From Nitrospinota bacterium (GTDB lineage Bacteria; Nitrospinota; Nitrospinia; UBA9942), in NCBI GenBank assembly GCA_003489165.1, contig DNJG01000052.1, positions 1-16,364 of the forward strand: 16,364 bases of DNA, given 5' to 3'. The notes under the pieces were generated by a model that ran no database searches, was not told the DNA's origin, and saw only the letters and a program-made list of their open reading frames with translations. Made by a program: the position numbers and the translations under genes. Positions 1-7,794 of the stretch are shown piece after piece. How positions within the stretch are numbered: position 1 is the stretch's first letter; every line of letters starts with the position of its first letter.

Positions 1-909
1 ATTCAATTTTTCAAGGGCAGCATATAGTGTCGTAGTTTTTCCGCTTCCTGTAGGTCCGGTAACGAGAATCATTCCATGGGGCTTTGTAAGCATATACTCA
101 AATTTTCTTTTGTTCTCTCCTGCCAATCCAAGTTCCCTCAAGTCTAATACAAGGCCACCTCTATCAAGTATCCTTATCACAATCCCCTCTCCATGAACAG
201 TAGGGACGGTTGCAACCCTTAAATCTATATCCTTGCCTCCTAATCTAGCATTGATCTTTCCATCCTGGGGAAGCCGCCTTTCAGCGATGTTAAGATTAGC
301 AAGTATCTTAACCCTAGATACAACAGCTGCCTGAAGCGATCTAGGAAGAACCTCTTTTTCATGGAGAATGTCATCTATTCTATACCTTACCTTTAGTACC
401 TTTTCAAAGGGCTCAATGTGTATATCGCTTGCCCTGCACCCTATAGCAGCACTCATAATATGGTTAACCAGCCTAACTACAGGTGCCTCAGATGCCATAT
501 CTCTTAAATGGTCAATATCCTCATCATTTATCCCTCCATCAAGGTCATGGGGTGCGATATCTCCAATAATCTCATCCACACTGGACTGCCCTACCTTATA
601 GTGTTGTTCTATTGCCCTTGATATATCCTCATCCCTTGCCGTGAGAGCTTTTACCTCAAAGCCGGTTGCAATTTTTATCGCATCAAGGACATCATAGTCC
701 TCTGTATTAGAAGCGGCCACATATAATACATTATCACGCACATAGAGGAGATAGATTAATTTATTCTTCAAAAACCTCATGGAAATTTTGTCAGTTATGA
801 ATGGGGTTTCAGGAAAGTCTGCATATTCAATATCGCAGGAATCTTTTTTTACCTGAGGTAATGTTATTACTTTCCTATCCTCTGCACGTCGTCCATATAG
901 TATTTGCAT
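1..909 (-). CDS. gspE: T2SS assembly ATPase GspE, partial (C-terminal part beyond the left edge)
   Basis: This is the cytoplasmic hexameric ATPase that powers pseudopilus assembly by docking on GspL and GspF. Reading the minus strand from the ATG at 909 gives 303 codons with no stop before the window ends. The N-terminal region (about 1-105) is the GspE/PilB N-domain. It is followed by the family motifs ASDIHIEP (160-167), AERRLPQDG (209-217), HGEGIVIRIL (239-248) and the Walker A GPTGSGKTT (285-293). The Asp box, Walker B and His box, and any zinc-binding CxxC region, would lie outside the window. The start is well defined: the next upstream in-frame stop is TAA at 940-942, with no other ATG, GTG or TTG between. 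There is no Shine-Dalgarno sequence. The start sits directly after a 15-bp inverted repeat. It is the last T2SS gene seen, 69 bp after gspD. Confidence 0.97.
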   Translation of the reverse strand, partial: MQILYGRRAEDRKVITLPQVKKDSCDIEYADFPETPFITDKISMRFLKNKLIYLLYVRDNVLYVAASNTEDYDVLDAIKIATGFEVKALTARDEDISRAIEQHYKVGQSSVDEIIGDIAPHDLDGGINDEDIDHLRDMASEAPVVRLVNHIMSAAIGCRASDIHIEPFEKVLKVRYRIDDILHEKEVLPRSLQAAVVSRVKILANLNIAERRLPQDGKINARLGGKDIDLRVATVPTVHGEGIVIRILDRGGLVLDLRELGLAGENKRKFEYMLTKPHGMILVTGPTGSGKTTTLYAALEKLN

Positions 910-919
910 ATTTAGTATC

Positions 920-967
920 AGTGTAAGTGTTAGTTGTTTTTACCGACACATCACTAACACTTACACT
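920..967. repeat. Perfect 15-bp inverted repeat between gspD and gspE
   Basis: The arms agtgtaagtgttagt (920-934) and actaacacttacact (953-967) are exact reverse complements separated by 18 bases. In the transcript the hairpin falls just after the gspD stop and ends 10 bases before the gspE ATG. No U-tract follows it, so it is not a typical intrinsic terminator. An mRNA processing or stability element is possible. The arms consist of 6-base words (gtgtaa, gtgtta), the same word family found at the gspJ/gspK and gspH/gspI junctions. Confidence 0.85.
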
Positions 968-978
968 TTTAAAATTTA

Positions 979-3012
979 TTATTTTATATGCCCTTTAAGC
1001 TTATTCTGAAGTCCTTTAACCCTTTCACTAAATTCAGTGGTAATGTCCCGTGCCTCTTGAGAGTTTCTAATTACCCTCGGCGTAATGAGAAGAATCAGCT
1101 CATTTTTCTTCTTAGTTTTTGACTTATATCTAAAAAGGTGTTTTATAAGAAATATATCTCCAAGGAAAGGGACCTTAGTTATACTATCCTCTTCCTGTTC
1201 GTTTATAAGCCCGCCTATAAGTACAGATTGGCCATCCTGCACCACCATACTGTTATTTGCCTTACGCTGAAATATCCTGATATCAGTTGAACCAGCCAGT
1301 GCAGCCGATGCAGCATTGCTGAGCTCAAGTGTAAGGTCAAATGTTACCAACCCTGTAGTATTAATATGAGGCGTTACCTTAAGTAAAACACCAGTATTTC
1401 TCCTCTCAATAGCTATAGATTCTCTAACATCAGTAATAGTTCTACTTGTTATGATGGGGACTTCATCGCCTATATTTATGCTTGCTTCTTTGCCATCTCT
1501 GGCAAGAATATGTGGAGAGGCAAGGATGTTAAGTCTGCCTTCGCTTGCCAATGCATTAAAGGTAGCACTGAAATCGTCCCTTATCACAGATGCGGTAAGT
1601 CCACCCGCTGCTATGGTGCCAGCCTTAGAGAGACCGAGCGATGTCCCAACAGCAGTACTATATATCCCTTCGCCTAATTTTCCATTCCGCAGGGCATAAT
1701 CTATCCCAAATCTTGTATCGTCATTCAGGGATACTTCTGCAATAAACACCCCTATCATTACCTGACGGGGAACTATATCAAGGTCATCAAGCATTTCTTT
1801 TATCACCTTATAATCCTTCAGGGCCGCCTTGATTATTATTGTATTGGTAACAGAATAGGGTATGAATTCCACTGCACTGTCACCAATTCCTGAAGCTGCA
1901 GGTTGTCTTTCTGTTGCAACAGCTCTCTCCTTTTGCTCACCTGCTGGTTTCTTTTCTGACTCAGCTCTTTTTTTAAGATCATCTGCCCTTTTTGATACCA
2001 TTCCTTTCCTTCCAAATATCTCATTTAAGATATCAGTGAGATCGGTGGCAATGCCATTCCTCACCTGATAGATATATGTCTTTACCTCTTCCCCACTCTC
2101 CACTTTATCCAACACCTCAATCCACCTCTCCACCTCCTCCATAATCTGAGGTATGGATGTCATAACTAAAAGAGAGTTCAGTCTAGGAATGGAGATGAAA
2201 TTTATCCCTACCGATATAGCGGATTTTGTAGATACATTCAGCGATGTAAAGAGTTTCTCCATCTCTTTTGTTATATCCTCAACATCAGCCTCCTTCATAG
2301 GAAAGAGCTTCATCTCTACACCACTAAAGATACTTACATCCATAACCTTTATTATCTCTAATACCTTATTCACATTACTCGCAAAGTCAATGAGTAAAAT
2401 GGTGTTCCCCCTGTCATAGGAAGTTAGTACTGCACCTTGTGTTGTAAAGGGTCTTATAATGTTAATAAATTCCTTTGCCTGAACATACATAAGCTGGATT
2501 ACCTGAAATATTATCTCATCACCAGGTGGAGGTATCTCCTGGTCTGTCCTGGGTATAAGAAGCATCCCTTTTGCCTCTGTAGCTGGAACTATATGATATA
2601 TATCCCCTTCTTTGATTATTGCAGCCCCTGATACCTTGAGTATCGTGGTAAAGATGTCAAAGAGGTTGTCCGGCGTTATCTCTCCTGTGGTGTGAATATT
2701 TACCATTCCCCTAACCCTTGGGTCTATAATATAATCCATTTTTAAAAAATCACATACGAGAGTTATAATTTCATAAATATCAGCATTATCAAAATTAAGG
2801 ACTATATTTTTGGCAGAAGTTTTACTAAGTTTATCTTCTATATTTTTTTGAGGAGGATTGACCTGTGATTGTAAGGGTTTTTCCTGTGCATAAATCTCCA
2901 CAGGAGTAAAAAGCAAGAGGCAAGATACAAGAAATAAGATACAAAATAAAAATGCACAATTCAATTTGGTAGTCTTTTTTTTGTTCATATTAAAGAAATC
3001 ATAATTTGCCAC
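979..3012 (-). CDS. gspD: T2SS outer-membrane secretin GspD
   Basis: The protein has 677 residues and forms the outer-membrane secretin channel. A signal peptide (hydrophobic core about 20-36, likely cut after IYA at 42) precedes domain N0 (about 68-145), N1 (168-226), N2 (231-303) and N3 (310-412). N3 carries a charged, Ala/Lys/Glu-rich insert at about 338-378. The secretin domain follows, with conserved stretches at NILASPHILARDG (495-507), INIGDEVPI (512-520) and VPFLGDIF...LFRYKS (614-631), ending in LLITPRVI (641-648). Only about 30 residues follow, so no obvious pilotin-binding S-domain is present. The start used is GTG at 3012. An ATG at 2988 (residue 9) is an alternative and neither has a good ribosome-binding site. 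The signal-peptide core is encoded by heptamer repeats. gspC lies 133 bp upstream. Confidence 0.97.
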   Translation of the reverse strand: MANYDFFNMNKKKTTKLNCAFLFCILFLVSCLLLFTPVEIYAQEKPLQSQVNPPQKNIEDKLSKTSAKNIVLNFDNADIYEIITLVCDFLKMDYIIDPRVRGMVNIHTTGEITPDNLFDIFTTILKVSGAAIIKEGDIYHIVPATEAKGMLLIPRTDQEIPPPGDEIIFQVIQLMYVQAKEFINIIRPFTTQGAVLTSYDRGNTILLIDFASNVNKVLEIIKVMDVSIFSGVEMKLFPMKEADVEDITKEMEKLFTSLNVSTKSAISVGINFISIPRLNSLLVMTSIPQIMEEVERWIEVLDKVESGEEVKTYIYQVRNGIATDLTDILNEIFGRKGMVSKRADDLKKRAESEKKPAGEQKERAVATERQPAASGIGDSAVEFIPYSVTNTIIIKAALKDYKVIKEMLDDLDIVPRQVMIGVFIAEVSLNDDTRFGIDYALRNGKLGEGIYSTAVGTSLGLSKAGTIAAGGLTASVIRDDFSATFNALASEGRLNILASPHILARDGKEASINIGDEVPIITSRTITDVRESIAIERRNTGVLLKVTPHINTTGLVTFDLTLELSNAASAALAGSTDIRIFQRKANNSMVVQDGQSVLIGGLINEQEEDSITKVPFLGDIFLIKHLFRYKSKTKKKNELILLITPRVIRNSQEARDITTEFSERVKGLQNKLKGHIK
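2913..2947. repeat. Heptamer repeat (period 7) inside the gspD signal-peptide region
   Basis: On the plus strand five consecutive 7-base units run gcaagag, gcaagat, acaagaa, ataagat, acaaaat. In the gspD reading direction this encodes residues 22-33, the hydrophobic core of the signal peptide. The same style of unit recurs at 7721-7770 and 13123-13180. Confidence 0.75.
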
Positions 3013-3145
3013 AGAATCTTTTAATATTAAGGAATCTGAGAATCATAGTGTCAGAGAAAATCTTCTGCCTTGACTCAATCACTCTCTGTCACTTTGTCTC
3101 TCTGTGCCTCAGTGGCTCATTAAATTTTTCCCCCTTTCTTTATGT
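3013..3145. other. gspC-gspD intergenic region with degenerate short-word repeat
   Basis: This 133-bp gap is the longest between confirmed genes in the window. On the minus strand it contains degenerate words around cactgaggcacagagag and gtgacagagagtg, related in style to the cacagagg/cacagac words at 15353-15374. I see no convincing promoter, terminator or RNA gene. The gspD start at 3012 has only a weak purine stretch upstream. Confidence 0.5.
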
Positions 3146-3826
3146 TTAAGATGCCGGAGGTGGAGACAGTAGAGGTATTTCTAATGGCACCATCTGTGCT
3201 GGAGCCCCCCCAGTATTCTCGATTATTTGTGGTCGCAGAGGTTTATCAGAGTCATGCATCTTTATGACCCTTTCACCCTCCTCATCTTTGACAATAATCC
3301 TATCCTCCATTATAGCAATGACTTTTTGGTCTTCAATGGTATCACCTATACGTACCCTCCTTGTTAGACGTCCCCCCTTGACATGGGGTACAGTATCTTT
3401 AATAATTACAGCCTTATAATTCCCGATGATAACAATCCCCTCCATGATAATTGGTTTTGCTTTAGGCTTTGATAGTGGTGATGTTTGCGATTCCACCTTA
3501 ATCTCCTCAGCCCCCTCTCTCCTTTGTGTGTGAAAAAGGTTTTTTTCAATAACCCCTGCAAAGAATTCATTTAATGGCAATAATTTCTCTCCCTCTTTTT
3601 CAAAACTCGTCTCCGATAATACCATACCCTCTCGCAGGGAATCATTTTTTTTATCGGATTTACCTGTCCCCCTCCCTTCAGTTGTGGGTAAAACGGGAAG
3701 ACTAACAGCCCCTTGCTTTATGAAGGAGAGGGCTGATTCAGCTGACCATACTTTTAAAAACTGCCATCCCTCAAAAAAGATCAGAAACAATAAAAGAATG
3801 TTTACTATAATAAAGACTTTTTTCAT
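3146..3826 (-). CDS. gspC: T2SS inner-membrane coupling protein GspC (PDZ-less)
   Basis: The protein has 226 residues. A short cytoplasmic start is followed by one membrane helix (about 4-19) and a linker. The homology-region (HR) domain spans about 86-192, with NLFHT near 96-100, IMEGIVIIGNYKAVIIKD (127-144) and GDTIEDQKVIAIMEDRIIV (161-179). In the family, HR binds the N0 domain of the secretin and GspC sits with GspL and GspM. Placement between gspM and gspD supports this role. No C-terminal PDZ or coiled-coil domain is present, and the protein ends in a Pro-rich tail (about 198-226). A PilP-like protein is the main alternative, since both share the HR fold. The start is ATG at 3826, 14 bp after gspM, with no clear Shine-Dalgarno. 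Confidence 0.82.
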   Translation of the reverse strand: MKKVFIIVNILLLFLIFFEGWQFLKVWSAESALSFIKQGAVSLPVLPTTEGRGTGKSDKKNDSLREGMVLSETSFEKEGEKLLPLNEFFAGVIEKNLFHTQRREGAEEIKVESQTSPLSKPKAKPIIMEGIVIIGNYKAVIIKDTVPHVKGGRLTRRVRIGDTIEDQKVIAIMEDRIIVKDEEGERVIKMHDSDKPLRPQIIENTGGAPAQMVPLEIPLLSPPPAS

Positions 3827-3840
3827 AAAAAGTGTTTAGT

Positions 3841-4422
3841 TTAGCTTTCCACCTCAGCAAGTCCCTCAACAATAAGAATTGCATCAAGCCTTGATGCCTC
3901 CTTCACAATTTCGCCTTTTATGGTAACTGAGTTTATATTAATAAACTTTGCAGCTGTCTCAAGCTCATAAAGAAAATCAATGAGTCCTTTGATATTGCTA
4001 TATGTGATAAGCTGCAGGGATATCGTGTTATAACCATCAACTCTTGTTTTAAGATTTGACTGGACAGGCTTTTCCATTTTTTTCATGTTAATACTCTTAA
4101 TCATCACATTATGCCTTCCTGCGCTGTTCTGTATGATGGACTGAAGCTGAGCTGCAGCCAAGACATGAGTTTTTGCAAAAAAGATACGGTTCTTTGTCCT
4201 CTCTATTATGGTCTTTGCCCTTCTTGATCTCGCCTCAATATCAGTTCTGCCCTCAAGGGTAGTTTTATAACGATTTAAGAGTTCTGTCTTAAGTGAGATA
4301 TCATTCATCATTTTTGACTCATATTTCATGAGAGGCTCAAAGAGTAAAGTATAGCAGGCAATGATGCCTGTCAATACCCCGCCGTATATTATAACTCTTT
4401 TGGTTCCCTTTGTAATCTTCAC
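3841..4422 (-). CDS. gspM: T2SS inner-membrane platform protein GspM / PilO-like
   Basis: The protein has 193 residues: a basic N-terminus, one membrane helix (about 10-31), a charged coiled-coil stretch (about 33-80), and a C-terminal alpha/beta region (about 90-190) of the ferredoxin-like type found in GspM and PilO. Sequence identity in this family is low, so the call rests on architecture and on the position directly after gspL. The start is GTG at 4422, immediately after the gspL TAA (no spacer). AGAGAG within the end of gspL lies about 9 bases upstream as a plausible Shine-Dalgarno, so the two genes are probably translationally coupled. The partner would be GspL, through matching periplasmic folds. 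Confidence 0.86.
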   Translation of the reverse strand: MKITKGTKRVIIYGGVLTGIIACYTLLFEPLMKYESKMMNDISLKTELLNRYKTTLEGRTDIEARSRRAKTIIERTKNRIFFAKTHVLAAAQLQSIIQNSAGRHNVMIKSINMKKMEKPVQSNLKTRVDGYNTISLQLITYSNIKGLIDFLYELETAAKFININSVTIKGEIVKEASRLDAILIVEGLAEVES

Positions 4423-5880
4423 TTACAAACTCTCTAATTTTGCCTTAATACTAAAGTTTTCTAAATATACGCCCTCACCAATAAAAGGGATGGGCCCCCT
4501 TCCACCAACCACCTCTTTTCTTTTCACTGTAGCAGAGAATTCCACATCTTTAAAAACAGGTGATGCCTCAAGGAGAGAGAGAAGAGTAACTGCCGATGCT
4601 GAACGCCCAACAATTTCTATCTCATTATCATGATATTTAAGCATGGTCAGGTAAGTATCCGATGGAATAACATCAGTAAGCTCCTTAAGAACAGCAAGAA
4701 AGAGCACCCTCCTTTTACTGAAATTATTAAGCTGAGGGAGACGCTCTTCCATAACAATGGCTTCTTTTTTAAGTTTTTCAAGAGCTATAGCTTGTCTTTC
4801 CATAAGCATTATCTTTTCTTTAATATGGCTTAGAGTGTTAGTCTCCTTCTTTATTCGTAAGACAACCCCTCCCCCCCATAGAGATACTAAAAATATGAAT
4901 AATATTATCGCTGCAAGTCGTAGAACTCTGGATGACTTATCTCCATTTACCTTCACAGGAAGGAGATTCATTGCAGCAATATTTTCATTAAATCCTCTTA
5001 GACCGCAGCCAAGAGCGGCCATCTGAAATTGAATACCAGAGCTATCTTTTATATCTATATCTTTTAAAGTTTCAACCCTCACTGCTTCCTTACCTGTAGC
5101 ATCAGAAATTTTCTTTAGAAACTCCTCATCAGAAGTTCCATCTCCTAATACAATTATCTTCTTTATTTCCCCTATTTCATGTTCACCGACAATTAAAGGG
5201 GATATCCTTCCATATTCCTTCAGAATTGCATCTGCAATTTGTTCCTTTCCTGAACTAACTTTCGGATGAGGTCTATCAAAATCCCTTGAATATTCCATAT
5301 TCTTTTCATTATGAAAGGAGATCTCGCAGATATTAGCCCCAATGTAAAGGACGATATTCTTACCACCAGTGAGGCTATCAGATGGAATTATTCTGGCAAT
5401 GGCAGTGGAGCTTACCTCCATAGAAATAGGCTCAAGCCCAACCCCTTTAAGGATGTCATGATAATATTTGAGACGACTTTTTTCTATAGCAACAAGAAGT
5501 ATTCTGACTTTACTCCCATCCAAAGTATGTCCCAAATTTTGAAAATCAAAATAGGCGGTATCCGCGGAAAAAGGTGTATAATTATCCAACTCATAACCTA
5601 TTACTTCACTCAAATTCTCTTCAACTTTAACAGGTAATTCAATATTAAGAAGCATAACATCCCTTCGTGGAAGGGCAACATAGGGCATTATCCTTTGAAG
5701 TCGATTTGCCTTCACAAAGTCTGATACACCCATTTCAAACTCCTCCATCTTCATCCCATATACAAAAGGTACAGAGAGACTGTTTACTACAGTGGTCTTG
5801 CCAAAAGAACGCTTTAAGTAAAGGAGGTCAACCCTATTATCCCAAAAGCTTATCCCTAATGCTGACTTCGTTAGTATCAT
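4423..5880 (-). CDS. gspL: T2SS inner-membrane platform protein GspL (PilM-PilN-type fusion)
   Basis: The protein has 485 residues. The N-terminal cytoplasmic half (about 1-295) is an actin-like PilM/GspL fold with LPRRDVML (70-77), a YELDNYTPF segment (96-104) and a phosphate-loop-like VLYIGANICEI (177-187). At 303-308 it has AMNLLP, the NLLP motif usually found at the start of PilN. A membrane helix (about 318-342), a coiled coil (344-385) and a PilN/GspL periplasmic domain (about 390-483) follow. It should bind GspE through the cytoplasmic half and GspM through the periplasmic half. The retained NLLP motif makes it read like a PilM-PilN fusion. The start is ATG at 5880, 45 bp after gspK, with no clear Shine-Dalgarno. 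Confidence 0.93.
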   Translation of the reverse strand: MILTKSALGISFWDNRVDLLYLKRSFGKTTVVNSLSVPFVYGMKMEEFEMGVSDFVKANRLQRIMPYVALPRRDVMLLNIELPVKVEENLSEVIGYELDNYTPFSADTAYFDFQNLGHTLDGSKVRILLVAIEKSRLKYYHDILKGVGLEPISMEVSSTAIARIIPSDSLTGGKNIVLYIGANICEISFHNEKNMEYSRDFDRPHPKVSSGKEQIADAILKEYGRISPLIVGEHEIGEIKKIIVLGDGTSDEEFLKKISDATGKEAVRVETLKDIDIKDSSGIQFQMAALGCGLRGFNENIAAMNLLPVKVNGDKSSRVLRLAAIILFIFLVSLWGGGVVLRIKKETNTLSHIKEKIMLMERQAIALEKLKKEAIVMEERLPQLNNFSKRRVLFLAVLKELTDVIPSDTYLTMLKYHDNEIEIVGRSASAVTLLSLLEASPVFKDVEFSATVKRKEVVGGRGPIPFIGEGVYLENFSIKAKLESL

Positions 5881-5925
5881 AAAATTGGCATATTATAATC
5901 TAAACAATTTAATTTTGCTATATAT

Positions 5926-7017
5926 TTATCCTTCCTTCCAATAAAGTATCTCATAATCAGCCTTACCTTTGATTTTGACTACCGATTTAAAGGACCGCCT
6001 TACATGGCTTCCATTTAATTTTCCTACAACCTTTATAGTATATATCCCTGAGGGAGAAAAACTAATAAATTTTCCAAATTCAGGGGGTAATGTAACTGCC
6101 CTTATTAAGTCACTCATATCACGAAAGGGGCTTTCTTCCCTTATAGTGATTATTTTTTCAGCCTTGACCTCATCAAAAGTAGGGATAGATAAAAGGAGGG
6201 GTAAAGGTGCAGTATTAATATTAATTTTATTGGAACCGGTAAACACTGTAAAGACACTCTCCATCCCTGCCCTGAATATTTCTTCTTCTCCTGATAGATT
6301 TTCCTCCACTACACTCTGAGCTTCGGCTTCCCATGAAACAAGTTCAGAGTCAGAACTTCGGTCTATCGCAGTATTATAGAATATTTTAGGGGTAATACCC
6401 CTGACCCACAGAAGTTCATCCACTGTAACAAGCGGTTCATTTTTCGCACGATATGGTTTAGGAAGCAACCTGTAATAATCGTCCTCAGCCCCGTTGAGTC
6501 TATGAAAGTTATTTTCATCAATCCAGTCAAGTATAGAATCTGCTATTACATCCTTATCTCCAACCTCAATATCCAGAGCGGTAAGAACCCTGATAATATC
6601 ATCTCTACTTGCCACATTTATATCTATCTTCCCGCCTTCATCAATTATTCTAACCTCTGCATATCCATCTTGAAAATGGACCATGTTAACCCTGCCATCC
6701 AACTTTAACTTTTCTTTTAGATTCTCCATGCCGGTACTTTCTTGGTTCTTTAACAACTCCAAGATAGTCCGCTGAAAACCACCTCTGGCAAGGTAATAAG
6801 CATTTATCTCTTCCTTAAAATTACCAACTGCCTGAACCTCAGCGCGAACCATCCATGCAAATGTATTCACAATAACGCCAAGAAAGATGACAACCCACAA
6901 AATCAGGATGAGCGCAACACCTTTCTCATTTAAGGTGTCAGTGTCAGTTTTCAGTGTAAGTACTTTTTTACTGACACCCGCGATGATACTGCTTTTATTT
7001 TTTTTAAACACTGTCAC
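5926..7017 (-). CDS. gspK: T2SS minor pseudopilin GspK
   Basis: The protein has 363 residues and is the tip subunit of the pseudopilus. It has a prepilin cleavage motif, NEKG before VALIL (cut after G33), followed by the hydrophobic helix (34-55). As usual for GspK, the Glu at mature position 5 is absent (Leu). The globular part has the GspK signature DSILDWIDENN...GAEDDYY (160-182) and two helix-hairpin-helix-like stretches, one beginning INVASRDD (133-140) and one beginning ININTAPLP near 266. The 33-residue leader is long, and residues 14-28 are encoded by a CTGACA-type repeat. The start is GTG at 7017, 16 bp after gspJ, with an AAGG about 11 bases upstream. Confidence 0.95.
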   Translation of the reverse strand: MTVFKKNKSSIIAGVSKKVLTLKTDTDTLNEKGVALILILWVVIFLGVIVNTFAWMVRAEVQAVGNFKEEINAYYLARGGFQRTILELLKNQESTGMENLKEKLKLDGRVNMVHFQDGYAEVRIIDEGGKIDINVASRDDIIRVLTALDIEVGDKDVIADSILDWIDENNFHRLNGAEDDYYRLLPKPYRAKNEPLVTVDELLWVRGITPKIFYNTAIDRSSDSELVSWEAEAQSVVEENLSGEEEIFRAGMESVFTVFTGSNKININTAPLPLLLSIPTFDEVKAEKIITIREESPFRDMSDLIRAVTLPPEFGKFISFSPSGIYTIKVVGKLNGSHVRRSFKSVVKIKGKADYEILYWKEG

Positions 7018-7031
7018 TTACACTAACACCT
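6934..7031. repeat. CTGACA/CTTACA word cluster over the gspK start
   Basis: On the plus strand ggtgtcagtgtcagt (6934-6948), cagtgtaagtac (6952-6963), actgacacc (6970-6978) and gtcacttacactaacacc (7014-7031) lie close together. 6934-6942 and 6970-6978 form a perfect 9-bp inverted repeat. The words match the arms of the gspD/gspE hairpin (gtgtaagtgttag, ctaacacttacac). The cluster spans the gspJ/gspK junction and the part of gspK encoding the leader before the prepilin cleavage site. Confidence 0.75.
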
Positions 7032-7033
7032 TT

Positions 7034-7720
7034 TTATGTCCTCTCTTTTAGTGGCTTCTTGCTTGCCACCATAAGGGGAATTATAACATTTGTAATATAG
7101 CTATGCTCACCTTCACTGTGCTTCAGTGTCAGCATAACTTCTTTGGGCAGGGATTTTTCTCTCTCTTTCTGTATCTCTAAAGACCCTTCTAATCCACCCT
7201 CTTCCCATGATGAATAGCTCCATTCTATGTCTAATATATCAAAGATTAAATTAATAGACTCGCCATTATTTATATCAAAATTTTTAAAATCCTCAATCAT
7301 GTAAATAGGTTTCTGATAGGCAAATAGTGTCTTTTTTTCTGAATAAGGGACATTTTTTAAAATATAGCTTACAAAAAATAGCCCTTCGCGATTGCTTTGC
7401 CCTATAGGCCTGCTCGTTATAAACTGTATTATTTTTGGCTCTACCTTGAACACAGGAGAGAGGCTTCCATCTTCATTCTTTACAAAAAAGGGATAAACAG
7501 AGCTTAGTTGTTTAGAAATTGTATCTAATGCAATTCTCACCCTTTGTTGGTGGGCAACCTTTGATTCTCCCTTCTCCCACACCTTATAACCAAGTCTTAA
7601 TCCCTGCAATATTAGAGTGCCAACCATACTCAATATGAATATTGAGACGAGTATCTCCAATAATGTGAATCCGTTATCTTCGGCAAATATTCTGTGAAAC
7701 CTTTTAGGCATATACTCCAT
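7034..7720 (-). CDS. gspJ: T2SS minor pseudopilin GspJ
   Basis: A type IV pilin-like leader ends in EDNG before FTLLEILVSIFILSMVG, with the conserved Glu at mature position 5 and the usual membrane helix. The remaining about 180 residues form a beta-rich globular domain typical of GspJ (for example KVWEKGESKVAHQQRVRIALD after the helix). GspJ forms the pseudopilus tip with GspI and GspK, which flank it here. An upstream TTG at 7750 could extend the frame, but it lies inside a hairpin made of repeat units and has no ribosome-binding site. I prefer ATG at 7720 (228 residues). ATG at 7711, which has GGAG very close upstream and gives a 14-residue leader, is equally possible. Confidence 0.93.
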   Translation of the reverse strand: MEYMPKRFHRIFAEDNGFTLLEILVSIFILSMVGTLILQGLRLGYKVWEKGESKVAHQQRVRIALDTISKQLSSVYPFFVKNEDGSLSPVFKVEPKIIQFITSRPIGQSNREGLFFVSYILKNVPYSEKKTLFAYQKPIYMIEDFKNFDINNGESINLIFDILDIEWSYSSWEEGGLEGSLEIQKEREKSLPKEVMLTLKHSEGEHSYITNVIIPLMVASKKPLKERT

Positions 7721-7785
7721 AAGAAGCAAGAGGTCAGAGGCAAGAAACAAGAAAAAATCTTGTATCTTGCTTCCTACATCTTTCT
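7721..7785. repeat. Heptamer-type repeat with near-perfect hairpin between gspI and gspJ
   Basis: gcaagaaacaaga (7740-7752) and tcttgtatcttgc (7758-7770) pair over 13 bases with one mismatch around a loop of five A. Further units of the same style (gcaagag, gtcagag) lie at 7724-7739. The unit is the same as the one inside the gspD signal-peptide region. On the coding strand the stem covers the TTG at 7750, arguing against that codon as the gspJ start. Confidence 0.8.
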
Positions 7786-7794
7786 TCTTGTAAC

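Noticed and set aside
920..967. Rho-independent terminator between gspD and gspE
   Set aside because: The stem is AT-rich and no U-tract follows in the transcript direction.
5892..5897. TATAAT (minus strand) upstream of gspL as an internal promoter
   Set aside because: The best -35 candidate at normal spacing matches only about half the consensus.
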